Position numbers and translations under genes: made by a program | Source: Zasmidium citrigriseum | Taxonomy: Eukaryota; Ascomycota; Dothideomycetes; Mycosphaerellales; Mycosphaerellaceae | NCBI GenBank assembly: GCA_002786025.1 | Contig: NHNW01000010.1 | Location: forward strand, 496,001-560,000 | Direction of reading: 5' to 3' | Length of the DNA: 64,000 nucleotides | Notes under the pieces: generated by a model | Seen by the model: the letters and a program-made list of their open reading frames with translations, nothing else | Database searches by the model: none | What the model was told of the DNA's origin: nothing | Shown: positions 19,408-31,069 of the stretch, one piece after another | Numbering within the stretch: position 1 is the first letter of the stretch | Layout: every line of letters begins with the position of its first letter

Positions 19408-21040
19408 ATGGCGGGCCCCTCAGGGACCTACCTGCGCTTCTTGCAGTCTCCTAGTACCGGAGAATTGGCCAGCGATGCATCCATCAACTACATCACCACC
19501 ACGACCACAATCACCGAACCGACTGCCATTCTGAAGCATCTTAGCGCTCAGGCCAAGCAGGTCGAGAAGAAGGAGGAGAAGGTTGTCTTCACCATCGAAA
19601 GCGAGAATGGCTGCTGCGTCGAGACAGTCACCACACTCCAATTCCGCATGGGCGGCGGGGCCTTCCTGCCAGGAATGGACTCCAATATGCTGGACGAGCG
19701 CGAGGTCACTTTCCCGCTCACTCACGTTGTCACCTACTCCGGCGAGGGCAAGATCCAGCAGATTCGCCTCTACTGGGATCAGGGAACTCTGCTCAAGCAA
19801 GTCGAGGCCATTGGCAAGACTGGTCGCAATTGGCCCATTCGTGACGGGAAGGCTCAGATCGAGGCCGTGACTGCTAGTGTCAAGTCAGGCGGAGGTCAGC
19901 CCGCTCAAAGCAATGGCAAGCCATTGGGCGCCCGCAACCCAAACGAAGTTGTCATTCGCGAGCATTCGAAGCGCGACAGCATCTCGGCCACCCGCGATCC
20001 ACACGCCAGCCTGTCACTCTTCGCCGAGCGCGATCCAAACGAAGGTGCTAGCACCTATTCAGGCCCGAAGTACGAGAGGACCAAGTCCGCCAAGCCAGGT
20101 CCTCGTGATCTTGGTGAGCTCTTCGTAGGCGAGGAGTCCGCCTCGGCTGCTGCGTCGACGGTTAGGAGCCCATCGCCGCACAAGTCTGATGGCACGATTC
20201 TCAAGTCTGGAGCTGGCAAGAACTTCTACGGAAACCGCCTCTTCGACGAAAAGTCGGACCCAACTCCGCCCCGATCCCCTGAACGCAAGAAGACCTATGG
20301 CCAGAAGTACGAGCACTTCGCATTTGGCGACGGCGAAGACGCGCCCAAGGAGAACAGACCCATCAGTGGTAAGGGCAAGTCTCAGAACGCGGCCACATTC
20401 AGCTTTGAGGACTTCACCACGCCACCGAAACATGTTGAAAAGATGCGTCCGGACTACGAGCGCCACTGGGGTGCTGGTGTTGATGAGGTACTGTATAAGG
20501 ATGAGAAGACAGTATCGGACTCTGCTTACGATTGAATAGGATGACCCAGGTTCGCCACCAAAGCGTCCCATTGTACATGCTGCTCGCAAAGACGCCGTTC
20601 CTCAATGGGACCTGACAGACGAGTCGCCAGCACCGACGAAGACCAAATCTTTGCAACGCGAGAAAGGCATGGGCTTGTATCAAGATCCACTACAGGACGA
20701 CACAAGAACCTCAAACGGATCCAAGCCAATCGGCACGAATAACACTCGCCGTGGCGATGACTTTGGCGCTCACTACGCAATGACGGACGAATCGCCAGCG
20801 GGTGCTAAGGTTACGCAGAACAAGCGTGCAACACGCTCGGACCTGAATGCAAACTGGGGTTTCGGCAGCCCGATTCAAGAGAAGAAGATTTACAAGACGG
20901 CTGGCGACGGCATGGGCTCGCGCAAGGGTGGCCGATCTTGGAGCTTTGGAGATGAGGAAGAGGAAGCTGACGCTGAGGTTCGCAGCACCGCAAGATCTCG
21001 CGTTCAAGCGCAGGCTGGTGCCGATGACCTCGAGTTTTGA
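19408..21040 (+). CDS. NTF2-like domain protein with long disordered tail
   Basis: Two exons, 19408-20487 and 20540-21040, with an intron at 20488-20539 (GTACTG...ATAG, phase 0), give about 526 residues. Residues 1-150 (GTYLRFLQSP, THVVTYSGEGKIQQIRLYWDQGTLLKQV) fit the NTF2-like cone fold. The rest is low complexity, rich in Ser, Pro, Lys and Asp, with repeated short motifs such as ATFSFEDF and GMGLYQDPL. NTF2-like proteins bind small ligands or partners; no enzyme motif is visible. The unspliced first frame ends at 20535, so splicing is required for the tail ending DDLEF. Confidence 0.75.
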
Positions 21041-21510
21041 TGAGTCTGTGACTGGTTAGCAGCCGTCATGCGATTCAGGCAAGAAGGGAAGATCTTGTGT
21101 GCTCCGAGGCTGCCACGTTTGTTGAGTATAGACGCGGTTTGCTGCGGGCTTGATAAGTCTTGCAGAGTAGATTCTGGATGATGCTGAAGGCTATGAGAGT
21201 GCGACTCTGCTTGACTAGATGTTGGGAAAGCTTTATTGTGCTAGGAAAGATTGATTGATACCCAAGGCATGCCTGGCAAATTTGGTATGCATTAAGGGGT
21301 GTATGAACGAGAAGAGAATGAGCCAGTCGGAGCAGTCCGTTGTCAAATTAGTTGAGCCGTACCTTTCGTACTTTATTCGAACCTTTGAATGCACTTGCGA
21401 TGTTTTCTGCGGACAAGAGTGACATCCTGAGTCTCAGCCCACCGCCAAGGTGACGATGAAGCCAAACCGACTTCCGCCGGACGTTATCCCCCAAACCTCC
21501 AACCTCAATC
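21041..21510. other. Intergenic, same-strand genes
   Basis: This is the 3' flank of the NTF2-like gene and the promoter of palC. I see no gene or repeat. Confidence 0.4.
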
Positions 21511-22950
21511 ATGCCGTTCCCTTTCACACTGCCAACGACCAGCTCAGTGCTTCTATCGGACTTCTTCGATAGTGTAACACATCCATCACTGCCATTGACG
21601 GCCACCACTCGCCGCAGCGTCCTCAAGGATGCCCTGAAGAAGCACAAACGGCTGTCGCCCCAGCAGCGCGACAGCAATCTGCCGACGGTCCAAGACGCCG
21701 CAACCAGCTATCTACCATACCTCCTCGCACTGAATACGGGATCTGGATATCGAGATGTCGGGCCTGAGAAACTGGATGTCGAGGTGAAGAAGCCGGTTGA
21801 AGTGGAATGGCGCAGCACGCTTTCTGTTGCTCTCCCTGGACGTGAGGCCCCTCGACCGAAGCTAGTGGGACTGCATCATGAAATCGCCTTCACGCTATCT
21901 ACTTTGGCGTACGTACATTCATTGCTGGCGCGGTCACAGCTACGGATCTTGTATGGCACGGCGATACTTTCGACGGAGCAGCGGGCGAGCACGATTGCGG
22001 GTGCGATGAAGCATCTACTTGAGGCGCACAGCATTCACAACTATCTGCTTTCTCTGCCGTCTATCTCGGCTGCAAAAGATGCGCCCATTGACATTCAGCC
22101 GTCTACGGTCTCTGCCCTGGCTTCGCTTGCACTGGCTGAGGCCACTATTATCGTGGTGGCCAAGGATGATCCGTATACAGCCGCTGTTGCGGATGACAGG
22201 AACGAGAGCAACAAGGACTGGATGTTCAAGGCTCCTACCATTCCGAAGGTGAGAGCTCATCTGTTTGCAAGAATATGCCTCGCAGCAGCGGAGCACGCTA
22301 CCAATGCGAGTGGATTGCTGGCACGAAGTGGATCGGGCCGTATTGATGAGGACTTGGTCAAATATGCAAACGACTTGAGGCGGACTGCGAGAGGTAAAGC
22401 GGCAAGATTCCTGGGCATCGATGCGGAGCTCTCTGGAAAGACTGGCGAAGGACTGGCATGGCTCAAAGGTGCGAGGAAAGAACTTGGCTTGTCTGTGGAG
22501 CTGGACGATGGCAAGCGCAAAGGCTTGAAAGGGCTCAAGCAGAGCTGGCAGGAACGTCGTGAAGACCGCAAAGTCGAGAAAGGCGGCGAATGGGGAATGG
22601 ACGGGGGTCGTTACGAGGAAGCCAGAGTCGTCGAGATGCTGGAGGCCAAATGGGACAAGGAGAACAGCACGATGAACATCCAGCTCGTGCCGCCCTTCGA
22701 GCCACTTCTGGCGAGCATGCCATCTGGAAGAGAGTACCATTCGCCACAGCCATACAACCCGCCAACGCTATCTCCCGACGTCTTTGCAAGCATGCGAGCG
22801 CCTCCAGAGCCTGAAGAAGCTGTCTTCAGAGGCGAAGAGGAGGATAGCGGAGGTGAAGATGCCTATGTTGGCAGGAGTGAGCCTGTCGGGGCCTTTCCAG
22901 GCACTGCGGACGAGTATGGGCGAAGCACAACCAGCCAGAGCTACTACTGA
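21511..22950 (+). CDS. palC: pH-response regulator PalC (BRO1 domain)
   Basis: This is a single exon of 479 codons. The start MPFPFTLPTTSSVLLSDFF and the following helical BRO1-domain sequence match fungal PalC. In the family, PalC is recruited to the plasma membrane-associated PalH/ESCRT-III complex at alkaline pH and helps activate the PacC zinc-finger factor. The segment LHHEIAFTLSTLAYVHSLLAR is the central BRO1 helix pair. The last 80 residues are Pro-rich and acidic and end in TTSQSYY. Length is close to characterised PalC proteins. The upstream region was not resolved into PacC sites by eye. Confidence 0.88.
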   Translation: MPFPFTLPTTSSVLLSDFFDSVTHPSLPLTATTRRSVLKDALKKHKRLSPQQRDSNLPTVQDAATSYLPYLLALNTGSGYRDVGPEKLDVEVKKPVEVEWRSTLSVALPGREAPRPKLVGLHHEIAFTLSTLAYVHSLLARSQLRILYGTAILSTEQRASTIAGAMKHLLEAHSIHNYLLSLPSISAAKDAPIDIQPSTVSALASLALAEATIIVVAKDDPYTAAVADDRNESNKDWMFKAPTIPKVRAHLFARICLAAAEHATNASGLLARSGSGRIDEDLVKYANDLRRTARGKAARFLGIDAELSGKTGEGLAWLKGARKELGLSVELDDGKRKGLKGLKQSWQERREDRKVEKGGEWGMDGGRYEEARVVEMLEAKWDKENSTMNIQLVPPFEPLLASMPSGREYHSPQPYNPPTLSPDVFASMRAPPEPEEAVFRGEEEDSGGEDAYVGRSEPVGAFPGTADEYGRSTTSQSYY

Positions 22951-23873
22951 AACCGCAAGGGTGGAATCCCTCGCCTTCGGTCCTGGTTGCCGAGCCCCAG
23001 CTTGTTGCACGGAAAGGATCCTGGCCAAACCCGAAAGAGCGCGAACTCGAGGACTTTATTTCGACGTCAAGTCCTACTTCTGCGATTTCTCCATCTCCAT
23101 CCTCGCCTACGCACGCTCCATTCGAAGCAGAAAGTCCTTGCGACTTCAATATGACGACCGAGTATCCTATCATTCCCACGTGGAAGCCTTATCTCTGGGT
23201 CACATCGGATTACGTACCTCGCTAAGACAAGCATTTGAGGGCCTGGAACTGCTGCTGTGAGCAGTTACAGCCGGCCAACAGTCGTCGATAAGCTGCTTGT
23301 TTATCGAGTCCTCCACTCGGCACGCGATCAACGGCCAAGCAATCTGGAGGCTTGGGGCGAAGGGGACCGTGCCGGGCGTTCGACGGTGTTTCACACGAGC
23401 CCCTCATCGATATCACCCTGCATCTGATAGCTACCGCGGCGCTGTGTACCTTTGGACAGCTTCTAACGAACGAAGAGACACCGTTTATTAGAAGGGCTAC
23501 TGGCTTTCAATCTGCTATTTGGTCAAAGAGATGATCTCGTCGTGAGCATTCAGTGCTTGTGGACGTTTCGGAATTGAGGTCCAGGCGTTTTACGATAGGA
23601 CAACGAGCCACGAGATAGGTGTTGTACGCCTCCCAGCTTGTACTTACTGTTCTGGGGCTCGCCTCTTTGATCTGCGTCGAGAGCCACATGGATGTGACGT
23701 TCGCTGGGGTCCCACGACGAGTGGCAGATAAGGTGTGTGTATCGATCTACATTCGTTTCTTATTCTTGCAATTGCGTCTTGAATGCTTTTCCTCTGTCAA
23801 AACCTCGCCAAGAAGGTCCTTATTCTCTTTCAAGCATCTATGATCGATCGCAATCCCAGGTAGTGTTAACAGC
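22951..23873. other. Intergenic, no supported gene
   Basis: Several ORFs of 60-160 codons overlap in different frames, which suggests chance openness. The right end is the promoter of the permease. I see no repeat. Confidence 0.4.
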
Positions 23874-25907
23874 ATGTCGAACCGCAACGCCAGCGTCAGC
23901 TCAGCCGGCGCACGAAAACGAAGCGTAGCAGAAGAACCCGTAACATCGGTCCTCAAAGCCGGCGATATCCCCATCAATGACTCCGGACACGAGTGGGATG
24001 CTGATGAGGAGGTCCTTGCTGCGCTGGGTTACAAGCCGGAGTTCAGGAGAGAGTTCTCGCTATGGACGACGTTTTGCGTCTCGTTTGCTGTGCTTGGACT
24101 GCTACCGTCGTTTGCTACGACGTTGTATTATGGCATGGGGTATGTTCGCACGAGGCTTTCTACTTGAACAAAGGAAAGTGAGGTATTGATTTTGAGGACA
24201 GGTATGCGGGTACAGCTGGTATGACTTGGGGATGGTTGGTCGCGATGATTGGTATTCAATCGGTTGCTGCGTCGATGGCTGAGCTCTGTTCGTCGATGCC
24301 GACGTCTGGTGAGTAGCTCTCCCTTCCGACACTTCGATGAGACGAGTCTGACATTGAGCTTGTTTAGGTGGTCTTTACTACGCTGCCGCCGTCCTCGCAC
24401 CGCCAGGCTGGGGCCCCTTCGCAGCATGGATCACAGGCTGGAGTAACTGGTTCGGCCAGATTTCGGGAGCCCCATCTGTGAACTATGGCACGTCTGCTAT
24501 GATCCTCGCCGCAGCATCGATTGTCAATCCGGACTATGTGCCGACGAACTACCAGACATTCCTCCTGACGGTCTTAATTATGATGATCCACGCCTGCATG
24601 GCGTCGGCGCCCACCCGCTGGATCGCACGGATCAACAGCGCCGGGAGCACCTTTAACATCATCGCTCTTATCGTTGTGATCATCCTCATTCCGGCGGGTA
24701 CGAATCGCGAGTCGCAGGGCTTGCCTAGGTTCTCTCCATCCAGCGAGGTCTGGGGGACGATATACAAGGGGACAGACTATCCTGATGGGGTTGCGATCCT
24801 CATGTCGTTCATTGGTGTCATTTGGACCATGGTGCGTACAAACTGGTGAAGTGGCGTTTGAGCATGGTTGCTGATATTCTTCCGTCTGACAGAGTGGCTA
24901 TGATAGCCCTTTCCACTTGGTAAGTTGTCGATAGTCGGTCGAATGCTGCTCCCGCTAATCGCTATACAGGCTGAGGAGTGCAGCAATGCCAACATCGCCT
25001 CGCCGCGCGCCATCTTTCTGACTTCCGCAGTGGGAGGAACGTTTGGATGGTTCCTGCAATTGGTTGTTGCGTATACCGTGGTCGACATCACAGCTGTACT
25101 GGATTCCGAGCTCGGGCAGCCTTTCGCCGCATATCTGATTCAGGTGTTACCACAGAAGGCCGTGTTGGCCGTTCTGTCCTTGACCATCATTGCTGGCTTC
25201 GCCATGGGGCAGGGATGCATGATCGCAGCCTCGCGGGTAAAGTCCAGAACTTTCAGGGGAGTGATTGCCAAGCTGATTTGTCCCAGGTAACATTCGCGTA
25301 CGCTAGAGACGATTGCTTCCCACTCTCCAAGTTCTGGAAGCGCGTGAACAAGCACACACAGACGCCCGTCAATGCCGTGTGGGTCAACTGCGCCATCGGC
25401 TGCTGTCTCCTGCTCCTCATCTTTGGGGGCGAAGTCACTATTGGAGCCATCTTTAGCATCGGAGCTTGCGCGGCGTTCGTGGCCTTTACCACCCCTATCT
25501 TCATCCGAGTCTTCTTCGTTGGCAATCGATTCCGCCCAGGACCATGGAATTTGGGTCGATTCTCAATCCCAATTGGTGCAATCGCGAGTGCTTTTGTGGC
25601 ACTGATGGTGCCAATCCTCTGCCTGCCAAGCGTGACTGGAAGCGATCTGACCCCTGACGGCATGAACTGGACAGCTGTGGTGTATGGCGGTCCAATGTTT
25701 GCGGTCATCATCTGGTGGTTCGTCTCTGCTCGGAAGTGGTTCAAAGGACCTGTCGTCAATCTCGAGCATGTCATGCATAACCGGCAAGCACCGACAGCAG
25801 ACGGAGATGTCATTGAAGGACAGTCTCCAACAGATGATCGCGGTCCAGCATTGCCGGGCAAGTTGGAAAAAGAGAAGATGTCGAATGTCCAGGAGACAGG
25901 GTTGTGA
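23874..25907 (+). CDS. APC-family amino acid/choline/GABA permease
   Basis: Six exons (23874-24139, 24202-24308, 24368-24831, 24893-24919, 24970-25236, 25287-25907) give about 583 residues. The product is a plasma-membrane secondary transporter of the fungal ACT branch (Uga4/Hnm1-like). Seen are an N-terminal cytoplasmic tail, hydrophobic segments starting at LWTTFCVSFAVLGLLPSF, the GGLYYAAAVL motif, and SGYDSPFHLAEECSNA, a hallmark of this branch encoded partly by a 27-base microexon. Later segments include TVVDITAVLDSELGQPFA and WFVSARKWFKGP. The substrate cannot be read from sequence. The gene is tail-to-tail with the minus-strand regulator. Confidence 0.85.
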
Positions 25908-26052
25908 GTGCCAGACAGGCCAGTGAAGATAGGCAGTGGTGTTGTCGAAACATATACAGTCATGTCGTTTCAACCGCAGTTTTCTCCGGTCCCAGCAGGT
26001 CTTCAAAGGTATGAATCACCACAACATCTTGATATCTTCAAGCATCAGCTCT

Positions 26053-27331
26053 TCATTCTGGTGCTTCTGCATCGGAAGCCTCTTTGCCAGCATAGCCAGG
26101 GTGATCATAGCGTTGTGGAGAGCAATAATTCGTAACATGCATCGCTTCCTGAGGAGTGTAAGATCGTATGGCAATCTGTCGTGGCACGTCGGCGAAATAG
26201 GGTTCGGTTCCTGCTTCAGCAGAAAGTAGAGCATCAGTCCAGACTATGAGCTGAACTGTGGTAGCTGGCAAGCCCATGTTGGCCAGACCTCCACGCATGT
26301 TGACCATTCTTCTCCCAAGTCAGCGTTGACGTGCAGTCAGTAGATGTATAGACTCACCGAAGCTGCGCCGGTCGATGTACTTTGTGAGCAAGTTCGCGGT
26401 CCCCATAAATATGCTCGTGGAGCGCAATACGTCCGACAGCAAGGATTACAGGCGTACTCATGGCACGCTCGGGGTCCGCCAAAGCCTCTTTCATCGCTTC
26501 TATAGTCTTGTATCTGAGCCATAGTGCTGCTTTCAGTGGGAAGAGTCCTTCGGCAACTGGTATGCCACTAGCAAGGTAGAGTGCCGTATAGAATAACGCA
26601 GGCTCCGAGAGCTCTTCTCGCCTTGACCAGGCGGTGTAAGCATCGAGCTCCGATCTCGTGGCCTTCAGGACTCGAGTGCTGCGAGCAAAGATGACGTTGT
26701 ACCACTAAAGACCAGTCAGTGAATCACACTTGCAAGGGCATGGCGCAGAACTTACGAAGTTGATCAATTGGCCAAACCAAGATCTATAGCGAACTGGGTA
26801 AGTTGCAAAAGGATCCCGCATGCTCGCATCCATGGCCAAAGGGTTAGGCAAATAGGTCTCGAAGAGCCCAGGAGAAAGTGATCGATCGCTGCGTACACTC
26901 TCTTGAGAGCCTTCTCGTTTGAATCGTGGCTTTTTCCGCTTGCGGGATATGTTAGCAACACGGGCCGGAGGCGATGGCCCCGGGGAGGGACTGTGCTTCG
27001 GTCTTTTGCGAATGACTTGACTTGTCTTTGACTCGGAAGAACCCGAGGACACTAAAGATGGTCTTCGTGAGGACTCTCCGTCTGAAGATGTTCGCTGAAC
27101 TCGGAGGTTGAGATCTGACTTGGAGGCCCCTCTCGGCGCCACACGGTGGCTATATGCAGTAGCTTGGGATCGAACGGTCCTCTTTGCAACCTGCTTCTGT
27201 CGTTCAGTGTCGCCACTGTCGAAGTTGACAAAGACGAAGCCCTGGTCAGAGGCCTGAGACTGGGCAAGGCGACTCGAGGCTTTGACCTTCTCCTCATCGT
27301 AGTCGGCGTTCGTGAAGATGAAATCTGGCAT
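26053..27331 (-). CDS. Fungal-specific transcription-factor-domain protein lacking a zinc cluster
   Basis: Exons 27331-26756, 26704-26358 and 26308-26053, with introns 26755-26705 and 26357-26309, give about 391 residues. The N-terminus (FVFVNFDSGD then KQVAKRTVRSQATAYSHR) is the conserved start of a class of fungal regulators without a Zn2Cys6 motif. Basic and Ser/Pro-rich sequence follows. The middle (SWFGQLINF, WYNVIFARS, LYLASGIPVAEG) and MVNMRGGLANMGLP match the Fungal_trans_2-like region. The third exon ends in a doubtful stretch: a different frame (MLRIIALHNAMITLAMLAKRLP) looks more like the expected helices. A missed intron or a frameshift there is possible. Confidence 0.65.
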
Positions 27332-28992
27332 TGGTGCTGCTAGGTCTTCCGTTCTCACTCAAACGAGTTCTTGCTGTCTCCTCAATGCTTATGCTGGCCA
27401 GGTCTTGGGCTTCATATCAGGACGTCATCAGGATTGGTTGTTCTCCAAGGCCTCGGACAAGCAAATGATGAGCAAATCGAGAAGCCAAAGCCTCATGCAA
27501 ATTCATCCACATGTTGTGGCCGGGGAGGAAGGCAGGTAATAAGGTCAGGGCGGGCGGTGATGGAGCAGAGTGGTGTGCATTTCGTTCAATCGGCATACTC
27601 CAATGGTGGCTTTTGACTTGACGTAGGGCCGGGCCGTCACATGCATACCATTCCGCTGCAGGTTATCCGTCTGTTATATTGCGCGTCCGGAGGATGAAGA
27701 TCATGTCGGCTTGGCTGGTCGGATGTCACTCCTTCTCTCCAGCCGAGGCAACCACCACCCTCGTTTGGACATCACGCCTTCAATATCACCATCGACAATA
27801 TCATCGCCGCCATCGTGGGAATGCATTCTTCAAGGCGATGTCCGGGCCCACGCAATTCAGCGTCGATTTCGAGCTCTGCCAGTCGTCAATGCCACGAGAA
27901 GCATCGCGCGGTTCCGATGCAGCCCAGCGGGCCTCATTGAACCGGCCAGACACGCGATGCATACTGGCCCTTGTCACACGCCTGTCGTGATTCATGGCCA
28001 GGCCTTCTGCATGGCATTCGATTTCCTGTTGCTCGGAGTTGTTCGGTCGTCGAAGCGACAGGCCAGGAAAATTGGCTTGGATCCATTGCCCAGCTCGCAT
28101 TGAAAGCGATGAAAATGCCCTGTGTTACACAAGGCAGTGCCTCTCGCTTTATGCCATCGCTAGGCATCGGAAGACATACGCCGCTGCAAGCCACCTCTCG
28201 CGCGATCTGGAGCCGCCATCGTCTTTCACAGTATCGCCATCGAGTAACTGCCTATTGCGGATCGACAGTGGGTCTCTTCTTGACTTCACCTGCTGGACTC
28301 CTTACTCTATGGTAGCCATGGCCTATACGCAAGTGCCGAATACGGCTCAAAGTTCTTGATCTGGACAGGCCCTCGCTAAGGGAGCATTTCAGCTCGCCAT
28401 AGATGTCGCACCTCTACATATGACCGGAGATACTGGAGAATGTGGCTTCTCGTGTGACATGTCGGTCCTCGCTGTAAGTGGGTCAAAACAGGTCTATCGC
28501 GTGCTAGACTGGAAAGGAACATCTAGAGCATAATTGTGCAATACTGTTGCAGATTGATGCAAACATCCACGAGTTTGTGCTTCGCTCTGGCAATCTATCC
28601 CAAGCAGCGTTGTTGATTCGGACCAGCTGGGCAATCATCTGCCTATTAGATTCCTTCTGGAGAGTACCAACGAGCTGACTTAACCCCAGTCAGGATCATT
28701 TAGGGCGCTGGAAAGAAATGACATAATGCGTGAAAGGCAGAGGCAGCAAGTGCGGCTGTCTAAGGCATTCAACGGTTTGCTGTAAGTCTCATGCTGAAAG
28801 GATACTACCGCCTTCCACCGCTGTTACTCTGGCCGCGTGAACAATGGCGGCATTATCCTCAGGCAATGTGACATACATTTCGGGCCAGAAAGGCATGGAA
28901 GGGCTCAACAATGCCGACACATACTACAAATACCCATAGATGGCTGCAAGAGATCGACACTCAAACCTCATACATTACAACAGCAATTCAGA
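27332..28992. other. Large gene-poor intergenic stretch
   Basis: This 1.66 kb is the longest gene-free stretch of the window. ORFs up to 130 codons overlap on both strands and show no domains. Base composition looks normal, not AT-rich, so it is not an obvious RIP-mutated repeat. It must include the divergent promoters of the flanking genes. Confidence 0.4.
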
Positions 28993-29481
28993 ATGCCAAT
29001 CACCGACAAGGCCCTCTCGATCATCGACTGCCAACTCCAACACTACCTCCAAGCAACCCCCAAAGACAACTTCGACAGAGACATCTGGGAGAACCTCAAA
29101 ATCGTCTCCGCCTCCATCGACAAGTCGGGCAGAACCGGCAACGTACAATTCTCCATCATCATTCCCAGAAACGCTGGCAACCATCACGGCATCGCGGCAG
29201 GAGGAGCACTGGCAACACTCTTCGATGGCGTCACGGGTTCTGCGATCGGTCTTGTGGCCAAAGACGGGCTATGGAATGGCAGTGAAGTTACGCGGTCTTT
29301 GTCGATGACATACTACCGGCCCGTGGCGTTGGGAGAAGAGGTCAAGATTGACTGTCAGATTGTGGATGTTGGGAAGAGACTTGCTACAGTGAGGGGTGTT
29401 ATGACTAGGGCGGGGGATGACCGTGTGTTGGCTACGTGTCAGCATGAGAAGGTCTGCTTGATGGATAAGGCGAAGTTTTGA
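28993..29481 (+). CDS. Hotdog-fold acyl-CoA thioesterase (PaaI/THEM-like)
   Basis: The gene is a single exon of 162 codons. HHGIAAGGALATLFDGVTG is the hotdog central helix preceded by its loop, and VTRSLSMTYYRPVALGEEVKIDC is the following strand pair. In the family these hydrolyse acyl-CoA thioesters as dimers or tetramers. The start at 28993 (MPITDKALSIIDCQL) is the first ATG consistent with the family; the frame is open upstream to 28837. No mitochondrial or peroxisomal signal is evident (C-terminus DKAKF). The substrate is unknown. Confidence 0.8.
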   Translation: MPITDKALSIIDCQLQHYLQATPKDNFDRDIWENLKIVSASIDKSGRTGNVQFSIIIPRNAGNHHGIAAGGALATLFDGVTGSAIGLVAKDGLWNGSEVTRSLSMTYYRPVALGEEVKIDCQIVDVGKRLATVRGVMTRAGDDRVLATCQHEKVCLMDKAKF

Positions 29482-30058
29482 GGGTGTTATTCACATGATC
29501 CGAAGTATGTGTGTCCATCAAGGTGTTTGAAGCTGGGCAACTTACTGATTCATAGCAGGGGATTGGATAACTTCGATCGACTGGCTTCTTTCAAGGAATG
29601 TTCTGGACTAGAACGACAGCTGGGTACTTTCGGTTTAGCAACATTTGTTCTTGGAGAATCTAGCAACACGTGAAAGTCTCTAGATGCTGACCACAAGACC
29701 GAGAACGAAGATTGAATGGATAGAGACATACTGTATTGAAACAAAAGCCTTTCCAAAACTATATAACGCCCCACCCGCTATCAAACGCATCAACATAGCA
29801 TGGCATATCCACATCTCACGCGTGACGTACAAGTACAGGGCATGTGGCCATGGTGTATGACTACCTAGTCTTCCCTTGAAGGCCAGCAAGCCGCAGCCGC
29901 AAGCAAGGGTAGTCTACCCCTTGACCCTTCTTCATACCCGTTGTCTCTCTGTACGTATCAAGATCCATGAAGCTCGACTTCTTCGACATTGCGGCAGCAA
30001 AAGTTGGCGATCGATCGCCGTCCTCTGCTCGTCTATCAGTAGCCGTGCCGACGCGAGA
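29482..30058. other. Convergent 3' flanks
   Basis: This lies between the thioesterase and the small minus-strand gene. No supported gene or repeat is present. Confidence 0.4.
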
Positions 30059-30292
30059 TCATGGTGACTTGCCAGTCGGAGTGCTCGGCGCGGAAGGGGT
30101 CTTCCTCGAACGGATCTCTTGGTTGAGACGATCGGCCGCGCTCATAGCACCTTCCCGGCACTTGGTCTCGAGCTCTTCGTTGTAGTCGGTCGTACGGGCA
30201 TCGGAGAGCCATGAGGAGCGCTTGTCGGGCTGCTGTGTCTTAGCATCTTGCTCTGGGGTTGTCAGGAAGTGGTGGCGGAAACCTACCGACAT
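30059..30292 (-). CDS. Small conserved-looking protein, 77 residues
   Basis: The ORF begins with MSVGFRHHFLTTPEQDAKTQ and ends TPTGKSP. The frame is open further upstream to 30469, but that part is Thr/Ser/His-rich and looks like leader. The protein is hydrophilic with a helical, charged middle (DYNEELETKCREGAMSAADRLNQEIRSRK) and has no signal peptide or membrane segment. I do not recognise a family. Codon pattern and helix pattern make it more likely than not a real gene. Confidence 0.55.
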   Translation of the reverse strand: MSVGFRHHFLTTPEQDAKTQQPDKRSSWLSDARTTDYNEELETKCREGAMSAADRLNQEIRSRKTPSAPSTPTGKSP

Positions 30293-31069
30293 GGTGGAGT
30301 GAGTGGATGGGCTGCTGGGATGGGGTTGTGTCTGAAGATCGATGGTTGTTTCAGAAAGAGTGATGTGAGCACAGCTCAAGTCGCGGTGGGTGTTGTTAGG
30401 GATCGATGGTGAATGAATGGAGTCCTTGCAAAGGAGCAGGTAACGACAGTGAGTTATACGATAAATCAACGAGAGTGTTGTGTGTTGAGGATCAATGGCA
30501 TTGTCCCGCTTGGAACGAGAACAACGACCTGAAACAAAGAGAACAGGTCGGGTGTCTTTAATGCGGATTTGTGGTTGAATGGGCCGTGCCGTCGGTATAG
30601 GAGGTAGATGAACGCCGACGGTCGCCGTTCTATAGGCCTTGTCAGGAGGCCTGAAGTCTAAAAGCCATGTCTCTAAAAGTACTCCACCCAGTGAAATTAG
30701 CGCGATTCATTCGCCCTAGTCTTCGATTGCTGAAGGCAGTGAATCCAATTGGAGCGATCGGCTAGTCTGGTCAGTAGTATGCTATCGGCTGTAGACATGC
30801 GACATGGGCAACAGGGAGCATAAGGCTGGGTTGCCGAAGCTCGATCCAAATTCTGTTGGTCGCGCTATTAAGTTCGTGATTGTAAAGAAAGCCGCTAGGG
30901 CAGGCAAAGTGCCATGATTCAGGATCGACCGGACCGCTCCACAGGTTTGTGATATAGGCATGCGCGGTAGTCACTGCGCGGAAGGCATCGAGTCAAGGAC
31001 TAATCGGACACTTACGTGATGTGTCAAGACAACGAAAAGAGCCCCAATGGCAGCTGTGCGAATCCAGGT
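30293..31069. other. Intergenic, no supported gene
   Basis: This should contain the promoter of the 77-residue gene and the 3' flank of EMC3. A short ORF at 30771-30974 is unsupported. Confidence 0.4.
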
